Of a DNA stretch of 64,000 nucleotides, positions 9,032-17,440 are shown in pieces. How positions within the stretch are numbered: position 1 is the first letter of the stretch; the number at the start of each line of letters is the position of its first letter. The translations under genes and the position numbers were made by a program. Under the pieces are notes generated by a model. That model made no database searches and had not been told where the DNA came from. It was given only the letters and a program-made list of their open reading frames with translations. Source of the stretch: Mycolicibacterium elephantis DSM 44368 (lineage in GTDB: Bacteria > Actinomycetota > Actinomycetes > Mycobacteriales > Mycobacteriaceae); the NCBI RefSeq assembly GCF_004014805.1, contig NZ_ATDN01000007.1, positions 79,718 to 143,717 on the forward strand, written 5' to 3'.

Positions 9032-9817
9032 TCACCTCACCATGAACGGGACGCCGATGGCGGTGACGATGATGTTGGTCAGGAACAGGACAATGAATGC
9101 GAACACCACCGTTTCGTTCACCGCCCGACCCACACCTGCCGGGCCGCCGCCCACTGAAACTCCCTGATAGCAGGCGATCAGGCCCGCCGCCAATCCGAAC
9201 AGTGTCGCCTTGATCATCGAGATGATGACGTCCGCGAGATGCGTCATCGTCGTCAACCCCGCGACCCACGCACCGGCCGAGACGTCCATCAGATACACCG
9301 AACACACGAACGCACCCACCAGGCCGGTCACGATCAGCACCGAATTCAGCGCCAGCGACACCGTGGTCGCCGCGAGCACCCGGGGAACGACCAGCGCTTG
9401 AATTGGATTGATTCCCATCACCCGCAGCGCATCGAGTTCCTCCCTGATCGTGCGCGCGCCCAGATCGGCGCACATCGCGGTGGCGCCGGCACCGGCGACC
9501 ACCAACACCGTCACGATCGGACCGCTTTGGGACACAGTGAAAATCGCCGCACCCGTGCCGGAGAAATCGGCGGCACCGATGTCGGACAACAGGACGTTGA
9601 ACAGAAATCCCGAGATGACAGCCCACGGGATCGTCATCAGCAGCCCCGGGAGGGTCGACACCCGCGCCACGAACCAGCACTGGATCAGGTACTCGCGCCA
9701 TGCCAGCGGTGCCCGGAACATCATCACAAAGGTGTCCATGGACATCGCGAAGAAGCCACCGACCGCACGCACCGGCCTGGCCATCGCCTGGGTGTCGATC
9801 ACCATCGCTCTGCGCAC
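9032..9817 (-). CDS. yrbEA: YrbE family Mce permease, A subunit
   Basis: First gene of the mce operon, about 261 aa from the GTG at 9817; an ATG at 9805 is a credible alternative and neither has a strong ribosome site. It has several hydrophobic helices, the loop DLGARTIREELDALRVMGI carrying the EExDAL ATPase-contact motif, and the C-terminal GGPAGVGRAVNETVV motif. It pairs with YrbEB. No mceG ATPase gene and no Mce-associated (mam/mas) genes are in this window, so the transporter must borrow its ATPase. Confidence 0.92.
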   Translation of the reverse strand: MRRAMVIDTQAMARPVRAVGGFFAMSMDTFVMMFRAPLAWREYLIQCWFVARVSTLPGLLMTIPWAVISGFLFNVLLSDIGAADFSGTGAAIFTVSQSGPIVTVLVVAGAGATAMCADLGARTIREELDALRVMGINPIQALVVPRVLAATTVSLALNSVLIVTGLVGAFVCSVYLMDVSAGAWVAGLTTMTHLADVIISMIKATLFGLAAGLIACYQGVSVGGGPAGVGRAVNETVVFAFIVLFLTNIIVTAIGVPFMVR

Positions 9818-10261
9818 CCCATGACATCGAGGTTCTGCCGTCGGGCGGTTTTGCTCACGCTGGTCCTCCAGGCAGCTGGAACTCGACGTGTGACGGTGAA
9901 GAGCGTACGCGCCTCCAGGCCATGATGTCCATAGCTAATACGCCTCACATGGTCGTCACAATTTGTAAATCGCGATGATATCGACGTTTTTTATTCAGTC
10001 AAGTATCTTCTTGATACCGTCGAACCCGCACCTAAGCGCCTGTTGGCGAAGGTGATGGCGCCAACCGCGCGCCGACCGGTGCGCGGATGGCAGCATTCGC
10101 CGTGCACCACGGGTTTCTTCAGCGCGAGGCACACGATCACGCTATCGGCGCTCGGTGCCCGGGGACTGCTCCAGCAAGGGAGATAAACGTCGCCCGTTCG
10201 AGACAACCTCAAGCCGGCGCGGCATTTGCCCGGTCCTGCAGATCACGGTCGGCGGCGGTGC
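9818..10261. other. 444-bp intergenic region upstream of the mce operon
   Basis: I see no convincing gene here. The short frames present have no family resemblance, and the A+T-rich patch (about 9925-10020) is unlike coding DNA of this genome. It holds the candidate mce promoter and inverted repeat described separately. The remainder (10020-10261) is G+C-rich and unremarkable. Confidence 0.7.
9975..10017 (-). promoter_or_regulatory. Candidate mce promoter with overlapping inverted repeat
   Basis: On the minus strand TTGACT (10002-9997) and TATCAT (9980-9975) are 16 bases apart, a good SigA-type promoter reading towards yrbEA. The sequence TCAAGTATCTTCTTGATAC (9999-10017) contains two interlocked inverted repeats, TCAAG/CTTGA and GTATC/GATAC, covering the -35 element. 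This is the position expected for a repressor operator. It shares AAGTATCTT with the 22266-22307 region. The -10 is about 158 bases before the yrbEA start, so a long leader is implied. Confidence 0.5.
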
Positions 10262-10675
10262 TCATCGGCTGAACGCCTCCTGGGTCAGGGCGGAGTTCAT
10301 GAAGTCGCGGAAATGCAGCCACCGGCCCTCACGAAGGGTGATGATGTGCGCGAACTCCGATTGCCACTCGTACCCGGTCTCGATCCTGCGGAACCGCTGC
10401 CGACCCCAGACGGCGAGGTCGTCACCCTGTGCGATGAACTTCCACGGTTCCATCTCGACGATCTCGATGTTCTGGCCGACCCTGGCGAAGAACGTCATCG
10501 CCTCGGTGATGCCGTGGTAGTCACCGGCGTACGGGATCTTCTCGGTGCCGTAATAGGTGATACGCACCTCCGGGTCGAGATGCCGAAGCGCGGTGTCCAG
10601 GTCGCCCGCGGGCACGGCGGCATAGATGGCCTTCGTCGCCTCGATGTTGCGGGCCTGTTCGCTGATGGCGGTCAT
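10262..10675 (-). CDS. SnoaL-like NTF2-fold protein
   Basis: 137 aa, the usual length of SnoaL/ketosteroid-isomerase-like proteins with a cone-shaped NTF2 fold. Visible features are an N-terminal helix (SEQARNIEATKAIYAAV), DLDTALRHLDPEV, the DYHGITEAMTFFARVG segment, and aromatic strands near the end (EGRWLHFRDFMNS). Family members are isomerases, cyclases or epoxide hydrolases and the substrate cannot be read from sequence. Its ATG overlaps the stop of the P450 gene (ATGA), so both are made together, and action on the P450 product is a reasonable inference. Confidence 0.8.
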   Translation of the reverse strand: MTAISEQARNIEATKAIYAAVPAGDLDTALRHLDPEVRITYYGTEKIPYAGDYHGITEAMTFFARVGQNIEIVEMEPWKFIAQGDDLAVWGRQRFRRIETGYEWQSEFAHIITLREGRWLHFRDFMNSALTQEAFSR

Positions 10676-11907
10676 GACAGGCGAAGGGGTAGACGGACAT
10701 ACGCGTGTGTGAGCAGACTGGCGGTCTGCTTCGTCCCGGGATCATCGCTGAGCTCGATCCGCTGATAGCGGTCGAGTACCGCGTTGAGCATCGCGGTGAC
10801 CTCCAAGCGCGCCAGCGAGGAACCGAGGCAGAAATGCAACCCGTGGCCGAACGAGAGCTGCCTTCGGAGATTCGGCCGGTCGATGTCGAGGCGCGCCGGG
10901 TTGGGGAACACCGCGGGATCGCGGTTGGCCGAGCCGAAGAACAGCGCCACCCACTCCCCCTCCCGAATCAGCTTGCCCCCCACTTCCACGTCGCGGGTGG
11001 CGATGCGGAACAGGCGCTGTGGTGGGCCGTCGCGCCGCATGGTCTCCTCGACGAAGGCCGGAAGCATCGACCGGTCTGCACGTATCCGCGCAGCGATCTC
11101 GGGCTCGCTCGCCAAGGCGTGCAACAGGTTGCCGATCAGAAAGGTCGTGGTCTCGCTGCCTGCGACCACCAACGTGACACAGAACCGGACGATCTCCTCC
11201 GGCGTCAGGCGTTCACCGTCGACTTCCGCGCGCAACAGCGCTGATATGAGGTCCTCGGCATCCTCGACATCCTCGCTCGCCCCCTGCGCGGCGATGATCG
11301 AGGAGTGCTCGGCGAGCCGGGCGGCAAAGGCCCCGACCATCTCTTGGTTGCTCGCCATCCGCTCTTCTGGCGTCAGCGCCGAACTCAGCATGAACGCGTT
11401 GGCCCAGTTCTTGAAACGGACGTGGTCGCCTTCCGGCAGACCCAGCAACCGGACCATGGCCCTGGTGGGAATCTCGGCGGCGAACGACATCACGTCCACT
11501 TCACCCTCGCCGAGATCGTCGAGCAAATGCGGAACCAGATCGGTGAGCCAGGGTTCCAGCCGACGGACACGGCGCGGAGAAAACGCCTGCGAGACCAACT
11601 TTCGCTCCACCTCGTGCTTTGGTGGATCGGTGTTGACCAGCATCAGGCTGGGCGCAGAAGAGGCCTCTTGCAGCGGGTCGCGCGACGAGAACGTGTCGCT
11701 GTCGCGCGCGGCTTCCCAGACCTGGTCGTAGCGGAAGAGGGCCCACGCGGTGACGGGTTCGTCGGCACCCGGCACGGTTCCCGGCGGCCAGTCACGGTAA
11801 CCCGCGACCGGAGAGGAGGAGCGCAGCTGGTCGTACAAGGGATAAGGGTCGGCGATGCCCTGCGGCGTGGTGAGCACTTCGATCGCCGAAGCGGTGGAAG
11901 ATGACAT
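10672..11907 (-). CDS. Cytochrome P450
   Basis: 411 aa from the ATG at 11907 (an in-frame ATG at 11913 is equally possible). A soluble bacterial P450: I-helix AGSETTT, K-helix EETMRR (ExxR), and heme-binding FGHGLHFCLG with the axial thiolate at about Cys360. It monooxygenates a substrate using electrons from a ferredoxin; no ferredoxin gene adjoins it, though the fused reductase at 18536-21070 contains a 2Fe-2S domain. It is divergent from the GAF-LuxR regulator at 12033 and co-transcribed with the SnoaL-like gene. The substrate and CYP family are not assigned. Confidence 0.92.
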   Translation of the reverse strand: MSSSTASAIEVLTTPQGIADPYPLYDQLRSSSPVAGYRDWPPGTVPGADEPVTAWALFRYDQVWEAARDSDTFSSRDPLQEASSAPSLMLVNTDPPKHEVERKLVSQAFSPRRVRRLEPWLTDLVPHLLDDLGEGEVDVMSFAAEIPTRAMVRLLGLPEGDHVRFKNWANAFMLSSALTPEERMASNQEMVGAFAARLAEHSSIIAAQGASEDVEDAEDLISALLRAEVDGERLTPEEIVRFCVTLVVAGSETTTFLIGNLLHALASEPEIAARIRADRSMLPAFVEETMRRDGPPQRLFRIATRDVEVGGKLIREGEWVALFFGSANRDPAVFPNPARLDIDRPNLRRQLSFGHGLHFCLGSSLARLEVTAMLNAVLDRYQRIELSDDPGTKQTASLLTHAYVRLPLRLS

Positions 11908-11944
11908 GCCCATCAGCCTCGGACAACCCGGACAGCAAAGCGAT

Positions 11945-11980
11945 CCCCCGTTGGGGCACACTCCTGCCCCCGTAGGAGGG
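11945..11980. promoter_or_regulatory. Paired G+C-rich palindromes between P450 and LuxR genes
   Basis: Two similar dyads, CCCCCGTTGGGG (11945-11956) and CCCCCGTAGGAGGG (11967-11980), lie 22 bases apart (two helical turns) in the 125-bp divergent region. A third copy, CCCCCGCAGGGGGG, lies at 33139-33152 before another LuxR-type regulator gene. The arrangement suggests binding by a dimeric LuxR-family protein. No literature match is claimed. Confidence 0.45.
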
Positions 11981-12032
11981 CAATTTGCGGTTCTGCCCGC
12001 AACACCGCCGTGGTCGGGAGAGAGTAGACGCC

Positions 12033-13208
12033 ATGGAGATCGCCGACGGCACGCCCGATCCCGACGAGACGTTGGCCGGCCATCCGGGCTGGGCGTCGCG
12101 TCCGGCCAGGGAGAGCGATGCCGCCCGCCGCTACCGAGAGACGTTTGCGGATTGGAGTGTCGACCCCACAGACGATCCGATGGCCGTGGTGTCGGAGGCC
12201 ATCGACACCAAAGCCAACGAGGTGCGCAACGCGTTGGAGGCGTGCGGCGACGACGAAGCGATCGCGGCGCTGGAGTCGGTGCTCGATTTCTGTTCGCTCG
12301 AGCGGGAGCTGATCGAGGACGGCGCACAACGACGCACCTTCGCGCTGTTGCAGGTCCAGGAGGCCTTGAGCAAGCTGCGGGTGGTCGATGACGTCGCAAC
12401 GATCGTCGACCGGGCGCCGCGAGAGTTGGTGGAGTCGTGCGGATTTGACCGCGCGGTGCTGTTCCGCGTGCACGAGGGCAAGATGTTCATGGAGTCGGCG
12501 TACTTCGGCGAGGACCGCGAGGGCGCCGAGAAGATGGTCGCGTTCGCCCAATCCGTGGCCCCGCCGCTGGATCACATGTTGTTGGAGACGCAGATGATCC
12601 GCCGTCACGCGCCGGCGATCGTGCGTGACGCCCGCAACGACCCCCGCGTGAACAGGCCGATCGTCGACTTCTCGATGACCCATTCCTACGTGGCGGCACC
12701 GGTGATGCCGACGGGCAAGGTGATCGGCTTCCTACATGCCGACCGGCTGTACTCGGGCCGTCTGGTCGACGAGATCGATCGCGACACGGTGTGGGCGTTC
12801 GCGGAGGGATTCGGGTATGCCTACGAGCGCACCGTGCTGCTGGAGAGGATGCGCCGGCTACAGGCCGAGGTGCGCAACGCGCTGGCCTCCGCGGACGAGG
12901 CGGCCCGGGCGCTGCAGGACGCCGATCTGGACTTGCGCAAGATCGAACCGCTGGAGCACAGTCCCGCGGCGCGGTCGCTGGCCGAAGTTCACACCAGGGT
13001 GATGACGATGCTCACCCGCCGCGAGGTCGAGGTGCTGCGGTTGATGGCGGCCGGCCGCACCAACCAGCAGATCGCCGACGAGCTGGTGATCTCGGCAGGC
13101 ACGGTCAAGTCGCACGTGAAGCGGGTGCTGCGAAAGCTTCACGCCACCAACCGCGCCGAGGCGGCGTCGGCCTACGTGCGGCTGGCCAGCGTACCCGACC
13201 GCGCCTGA
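12033..13208 (+). CDS. GAF domain LuxR-family transcriptional regulator
   Basis: 391 aa from the ATG at 12033, preceded by GGGAGAGAG. An N-terminal helical part (to about 110) leads into a GAF-like sensor domain (about 110-270, with [20 protein letters not shown] and [20 protein letters not shown]). After a coiled segment comes a C-terminal LuxR/NarL helix-turn-helix (about 325-385, [20 protein letters not shown] then [17 protein letters not shown]). There is no receiver domain, so it should sense a small molecule through GAF rather than a kinase. It is divergent from the P450 gene, the likely target. Confidence 0.88.
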   Translation: MEIADGTPDPDETLAGHPGWASRPARESDAARRYRETFADWSVDPTDDPMAVVSEAIDTKANEVRNALEACGDDEAIAALESVLDFCSLERELIEDGAQRRTFALLQVQEALSKLRVVDDVATIVDRAPRELVESCGFDRAVLFRVHEGKMFMESAYFGEDREGAEKMVAFAQSVAPPLDHMLLETQMIRRHAPAIVRDARNDPRVNRPIVDFSMTHSYVAAPVMPTGKVIGFLHADRLYSGRLVDEIDRDTVWAFAEGFGYAYERTVLLERMRRLQAEVRNALASADEAARALQDADLDLRKIEPLEHSPAARSLAEVHTRVMTMLTRREVEVLRLMAAGRTNQQIADELVISAGTVKSHVKRVLRKLHATNRAEAASAYVRLASVPDRA

Positions 13209-13210
13209 AC

Positions 13211-13234
13211 CGGGTCACCGCCAGCTTGGCGACC
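13211..13234 (+). terminator. Terminator-like hairpin after the GAF-LuxR gene
   Basis: GGGTC (13211-13215) pairs with GACCC (13230-13234), and inside it GCCA pairs with TGGC around a GCT loop, leaving a three-base bulge. It starts two bases after the stop codon. No T-tract follows, which is common for mycobacterial hairpins. It may terminate or stabilise the transcript. Confidence 0.35.
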
Positions 13235-13381
13235 CTGAGCATTATGTCTATCGGCTATAGCTTCAATACCTGTAGGTTCTCCAGCGAAATGGCTTGAAAT
13301 TGCCCATCTCGTGAATATTTATGTCTCTGGTGAGTACTATGGCTGCATGCCTGGCTGCGTAGATCTCTCACAGGAGGCTCG

Positions 13382-13774
13382 ATGACCGACACCGCAGAGG
13401 CCACCGAGACGCTTGTCCGCGACTTCTTCGATGCTTGGCAAACAAGGGATCTCGACGCGATCTGCTCGGCGTTCGCCGATGACGCGGTGTGCCACAATGT
13501 GCCCGTGGACCCGGTCGTCGGGATCACCGCGATCCGGGAGATCTTTCAAGCGTTCCTGAACGCGTTCACCGAGGCCAAGCTCGACGTGGTCACGCTGGCC
13601 GCCAAACCCGGCCTGGCGCTCGCCGAGCGGGTGGACTACTTCACGCTCACCGGCGGCGGCAAGGTCGAACTGCCGGTGACGGGGGTGTTCGAGGTCGAGA
13701 ACGGCAAGATCAAGCGCTTCAGCGACTACTTCGACCTCGCGGATTTCGAACGTCAGAGCGGGTTCAAACTGTAG
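13382..13774 (+). CDS. Limonene-epoxide hydrolase-like NTF2-fold protein
   Basis: 130 aa with a strong ribosome site (ACAGGAGG) eight bases before the ATG. It has the NTF2-like layout: an N-terminal helix (VRDFFDAWQTRDLDAICSAF), DDAVCHNVPVDPVVG, then TGVFEVENGKIKRFSDYFDL. The last segment closely resembles the conserved end of limonene-1,2-epoxide hydrolase/EphG proteins, where Asp and Arg residues open the epoxide. A SnoaL-type isomerase is the alternative. The 173-bp gap before it is A+T-richer than its surroundings and probably holds its promoter. Confidence 0.7.
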   Translation: MTDTAEATETLVRDFFDAWQTRDLDAICSAFADDAVCHNVPVDPVVGITAIREIFQAFLNAFTEAKLDVVTLAAKPGLALAERVDYFTLTGGGKVELPVTGVFEVENGKIKRFSDYFDLADFERQSGFKL

Positions 13775-13859
13775 GAAGTTGACGCTCAGCGACTTCTGGC
13801 AGGATTGAAGCCGCTCGCGTAGCGCCGGTTTCGAGAACGCGGAAGGGGGCCTGGCGGAC

Positions 13860-15044
13860 ATGGAACCCGTCGTCGGCACGGTCAAGCGCAGACCGAAGGA
13901 TCGCAAGAAGCAGATCCTGCAGCAGGCGGTCCGGCTGTTCACCGAACGCGGCTTTCACTCGGTCAAGCTGGAGGACATCGCCGAGGCGGCCGGGGTCACG
14001 GCGCGCGCCCTGTACCGGCACTACGAGAACAAACAAGCGCTGCTCGCCGCGGCCATCATCACCGCGCAGGAGGAGTACCAGAGCGTCCGCGGCCGCGATG
14101 CGGGGTCGACGCGTCAACCGTTGAGTGACGAACTGCCCGACCTCATCGCCGCCGCCATCGCCACCCGCGCGCTGACGGTGTTGTGGCAGCGCGAGGCGCG
14201 CTACCTCAACGACGACGACCGGGCCCAGGTGCGCAACCGGATCAACACCATCGTCGCGGGCATGCAGGCCGGTGTCCGGCTGGAAGTGCCCGAGTTGAGC
14301 GACCGGCATTCCGAACTCCGCGCCTGGGCGGTGTCGAGCACCCTGACCAGTCTCGGCCGCCACTCCCTGACGCTGCCGCGCGATGAGCTCAAAGACCTTC
14401 TCTACCAAGCCTGTATGGCGGCCGCCCAAACGCCCCCCGTCAGCGACCTGACACCGGCCGACGTGCCGTCTCATCCCGAACGCGCATTGTTCTCCCGGCA
14501 CGAGACACTGCTGGCGGCCGGTGCGCGGCTCTTCCGCGCGCAGGGGTATCCGGCGGTCAGCACGAGCGAGATCGGCAAGTCTGTCGGCATCGCGGGCCCG
14601 GGACTGTACCGGTCGTTCTCGTCGAAACAGGCGATCCTGGACACCCTGATCCGCCGGCTCGACGACTGGTGGACCCTGGAATGCGTGCGCGCGTTGCGGG
14701 CCGACGGTGACGAGGCCGCGACGCTGCGTCGGCTGGTCGCCGGACGGGTCCGGGTGTGCCTGGACGATCCGGACCTGGTGTCGGTGTCGATCACCGAACT
14801 CGCCCACGCCTCCGAAGAGGTGCGCGACGGCTTCCTGCGGAGCCAGGCGGATCGCGAGGCGGTGTGGACCGAGCTTGTCCGCAAGCTCGTGCCCGACACC
14901 ACCACCGCGCAGGCGCGGCTGTTGGTGGCCGCGGCCGACAGCTTCGTCGACGACGTCGCCCGCACCTGGCACCTCACGCGCAATTCCGGTGTGGCCGAAG
15001 AGATCACCGCGCTGGCGATTGCCATCCTGACCAGTCGGCGCTGA
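13860..15044 (+). CDS. Regulator with two TetR-type DNA-binding regions
   Basis: 394 aa, about twice the length of a TetR protein. The first helix-turn-helix is at about 18-62 ([20 protein letters not shown] then [19 protein letters not shown]). A second lies at about 218-262 ([20 protein letters not shown] then [19 protein letters not shown]). Each is followed by a helical ligand/dimer region. The protein is a tandem fusion, not a frameshift: one uninterrupted frame with no internal stop. Known tandem TetR proteins bind long or duplicated operators. Targets are not known; nearby inverted repeats at 9999-10017 and 22266-22307 are candidates. Confidence 0.88.
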   Translation: MEPVVGTVKRRPKDRKKQILQQAVRLFTERGFHSVKLEDIAEAAGVTARALYRHYENKQALLAAAIITAQEEYQSVRGRDAGSTRQPLSDELPDLIAAAIATRALTVLWQREARYLNDDDRAQVRNRINTIVAGMQAGVRLEVPELSDRHSELRAWAVSSTLTSLGRHSLTLPRDELKDLLYQACMAAAQTPPVSDLTPADVPSHPERALFSRHETLLAAGARLFRAQGYPAVSTSEIGKSVGIAGPGLYRSFSSKQAILDTLIRRLDDWWTLECVRALRADGDEAATLRRLVAGRVRVCLDDPDLVSVSITELAHASEEVRDGFLRSQADREAVWTELVRKLVPDTTTAQARLLVAAADSFVDDVARTWHLTRNSGVAEEITALAIAILTSRR

Positions 15045-15050
15045 CCCGTT

Positions 15051-15821
15051 TCACCACAGCGCGGCGGCGGTGCCGCCGTCAGCGTACTGTGCGGTGCCGT
15101 TGACCATCGACGCGTCGTCGGACAGCAGGAACGCGACGACGCCCGCCATCTCCTCGGGTCCGGCCATCCGGCCCTGTAGCCGGCTGATCATGGTGTCGGC
15201 CCCGCCTTCACCGAGTGCCTCGTCGAAGGTCGTCATCGCGGTCCGCTGCATCGGGGTGTCGACGAACGCCGGCAGCACCGCGTTGGATCGCACGCCGGCC
15301 GACCGCAATTCGGCCGCGGTGATGCGGCTCAGATGGATGAGTCCGGCCTTCGTCATGCCGTATGCGGCGGTGCCCGCCGCGGCCACCACCCCGGCCAACG
15401 ACGACATGTTGACGATGGCGCCACCACCCCGTTCGATCATCTTCGGCGCCGCGTGCTTGGTGCACAGCCAGGCGCCGCGCAGGTTCACGCGGACCACCCG
15501 ATCGAAATCCTCGACCGTGGTGTCGAGTACCGAAGCGAAATGGACCACGCCGGCGTTGGCGACCAGCTTGTCGACGCCGCCGAACGCCGCCGTGCAGGCG
15601 TCGACCATGCCGATCACCTGCTGCTCGTCGCTGATGTCGACGCGATGCGCGACGGCGCCACCGCCGATCTTGGTCGCCGCGGCTTCGGCAGCCCCGCCGT
15701 CGATGTCCGCGCACAGCACCCGGCAACCCTCGGCGGCAAGACGTTCCGCGATCGCGAGGCCGATGCCCGCGCCCGCTCCTGTGACGATCGCGGCCTTGCC
15801 CGCGAGGTCTGGATATGTCAT
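15051..15821 (-). CDS. Short-chain dehydrogenase/reductase
   Basis: 256 aa classical SDR. The Rossmann motif TGAGAGIG is at the N-terminus, the acidic CADID after the second strand suggests NAD(H) preference, NAG is at about 89-91, Ser is in NMSSLAG, and the YGMTK catalytic Tyr-x3-Lys follows. It would oxidise a secondary alcohol or reduce a ketone. It is last in the minus-strand catabolic operon, 27 bases beyond the RibBA-like gene. The substrate is probably an intermediate of the pathway encoded upstream. Confidence 0.9.
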   Translation of the reverse strand: MTYPDLAGKAAIVTGAGAGIGLAIAERLAAEGCRVLCADIDGGAAEAAATKIGGGAVAHRVDISDEQQVIGMVDACTAAFGGVDKLVANAGVVHFASVLDTTVEDFDRVVRVNLRGAWLCTKHAAPKMIERGGGAIVNMSSLAGVVAAAGTAAYGMTKAGLIHLSRITAAELRSAGVRSNAVLPAFVDTPMQRTAMTTFDEALGEGGADTMISRLQGRMAGPEEMAGVVAFLLSDDASMVNGTAQYADGGTAAALW

Positions 15822-15848
15822 CGAACCACCTTGCTGTCGCTCCTCGTC

Positions 15849-16931
15849 TCAGCCCGCGACCCGGAGCCCGCGCTCGCGGATGGCCCCGAAGATAACCAGA
15901 CCGAACCCGGGTGCATCATCGGCCAATCTGACGGTGTAGACACCGAGATCGCGCATAATCCACGCCACGGTCGCAGTCAGCTCTTCGGAATCGAGCTCAT
16001 CGGCGTCCGTCAGACCGCAGGCGCGCATCGGGCCGGGCGGACGCAGGTAGATGACGACCCCGCCGTCCCCCGTCCGCATGTCGCTCAACGCGGTCCGCAG
16101 ATCGGTGCCGCACCGGCAGGCGGTCGACCCGAACACGTCTGACGTCACACACTCGACGTGGACGTGCAGCGGAACCGGAACCCCGGGCCCGACGTCACCG
16201 ACGATCAGGGCCAGGTGCTCACCGCCGCCGTGCACGTCACGGAACCCGATGGCGCGGAAGCCCTCCCCGCAATTGGGCAACACCGTCTCGGCCATTCGCT
16301 CGACCTGTGGCTCCACCCGCCGCCGATAGTTGACGAGCTCAGCGACGGAGACGACCGGCAACGCGTGCTCGAGCGCGAACTCGAGCAGCTCGCCGCCTCG
16401 CGCCATCGCGCTGGGCCGGTGGCGGGACACGATCTCGCACAGTCCCGCGGCGTGGCGTCGGCCGGCGAGGCGGGTGAGGTCGAGCGCCGCCTCGGCCGGA
16501 CCGGGGCGGCCCAGCACGCCTGCCGTGGCCACCTCGACCGGAACCACATGCCCGGGCCGACGAAAGTCCGATGAATCAGAGCTTTTCGCCGCCAGCGCCG
16601 CGATGGTGGCCGCCCGGTCGGTCGCCGAGATCCCCGTGCCGGTCCCCCGCCAGTCGACCGTCACCCGGTGAGCGGCCGCGTCGGAGCGGTTCTCGCCGCG
16701 ATGGCAAATCGGCGGGAGGTTCAACCGCTCACACTCGGCGGCGGGCAGCGCGATCCTGACATAGCCGGACGAGTGCCGAATCGTGAAGGCCAGCAATGTG
16801 GGCGTGGCCGCCTCGGCGGCGAACGCGAGATATCCCTCGTTGTCGTTCTCCGGTCCCGTCGTGATGACGACCGGCCGACCGCCGCCCACCGCTGTGATCG
16901 CGCGACGCACCCTGGTGTCCGTCGTCTTCAT
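15849..16931 (-). CDS. RibBA-like protein with eroded active sites
   Basis: 360 aa from the ATG that overlaps the flavin-reductase stop (ATGA). The N-terminal half aligns with DHBP synthase (TGISATDRA, FRRPGHVVPV, CEIV). However, the canonical DRENEGDL reads ENDNEGYL (29-35), and the metal-ligand His of the RPGHTEA motif is Pro (RPGPAEA). The C-terminal half resembles GTP cyclohydrolase II and keeps the zinc motif (VECVTSDVFGSTACRCG), but EGRGIGL and about 45 following residues that carry catalytic residues are gone. Normal RibBA is about 420 aa. It is unlikely to make riboflavin precursors; a changed function within a flavin-rich operon is my inference. Confidence 0.72.
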   Translation of the reverse strand: MKTTDTRVRRAITAVGGGRPVVITTGPENDNEGYLAFAAEAATPTLLAFTIRHSSGYVRIALPAAECERLNLPPICHRGENRSDAAAHRVTVDWRGTGTGISATDRAATIAALAAKSSDSSDFRRPGHVVPVEVATAGVLGRPGPAEAALDLTRLAGRRHAAGLCEIVSRHRPSAMARGGELLEFALEHALPVVSVAELVNYRRRVEPQVERMAETVLPNCGEGFRAIGFRDVHGGGEHLALIVGDVGPGVPVPLHVHVECVTSDVFGSTACRCGTDLRTALSDMRTGDGGVVIYLRPPGPMRACGLTDADELDSEELTATVAWIMRDLGVYTVRLADDAPGFGLVIFGAIRERGLRVAG

Positions 16932-17440
16932 GTCCGCTCCAGCACGTCCGCGCCGGTGAGCCGGTGAAACCGACTGCCGTGGAACACAAGTGGCGGCATG
17001 CCGACGTTGGCGTCCAGGGCGCACACCTCGAGAACGGCGATCATGTGATCACCCGCGGCCACCTCGCTGCGCAGCAGGCATTCCAACCAGGCGCTGGCCT
17101 CCGGCACGATCACCGCTCCGGATGCCAGCCTGGTCCAAGGTACCCCAGCGAACCGGTCACCTTCTTTGCGTGAGAGAGTGCGGCACGCATCGCTGTGGTG
17201 TTCGGCCAGCACGCTCAGGCCCAGCCGCGCAGCCGCTTTCAACCGCGGCCATGTTCTGGAGTCGGTCTGCACGCAGATCGACACGAGTGGCGGGTCCACC
17301 GACACCGATGTGAACGAACTCGCTGCCATCCCCACCGGCTCACCGTCGACCATCGCGCACACCGCGGTCACCCCAGAGGGGTGGCAGCCGTACACCCGCC
17401 GCAGTTCGCGGCTGTCGATGGGCAGAGGCCGAAGTTTCAC
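16928..17440 (-). CDS. Flavin reductase family protein (HsaB-type)
   Basis: 170 aa with the split-barrel flavin reductase fold: GVTAVCAMVDGEPVGMAASS near residue 25-45, SFTSVSVDPPLVSICV, and the HDH-like FHGSRFHRL near the end. Such proteins reduce FMN or FAD with NADH and pass the free reduced flavin to a partner monooxygenase. The luciferase-like monooxygenase at 21093 in the same operon is the obvious client. Its start overlaps the epoxide hydrolase stop, and its stop overlaps the RibBA-like start. Confidence 0.87.
   Translation of the reverse strand: MKLRPLPIDSRELRRVYGCHPSGVTAVCAMVDGEPVGMAASSFTSVSVDPPLVSICVQTDSRTWPRLKAAARLGLSVLAEHHSDACRTLSRKEGDRFAGVPWTRLASGAVIVPEASAWLECLLRSEVAAGDHMIAVLEVCALDANVGMPPLVFHGSRFHRLTGADVLERT

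Noticed and set aside
9991..10212. Small minus-strand frame (73 aa) upstream of the mce operon
   Set aside because: Overlaps the candidate mce promoter, has no ribosome site or family resemblance.
13207..13234. TGAACC at the end of the GAF-LuxR gene as a SigL -35
   Set aside because: Sixteen bases later the sequence is GGCGAC, not CGT; the sequence is explained as a hairpin.
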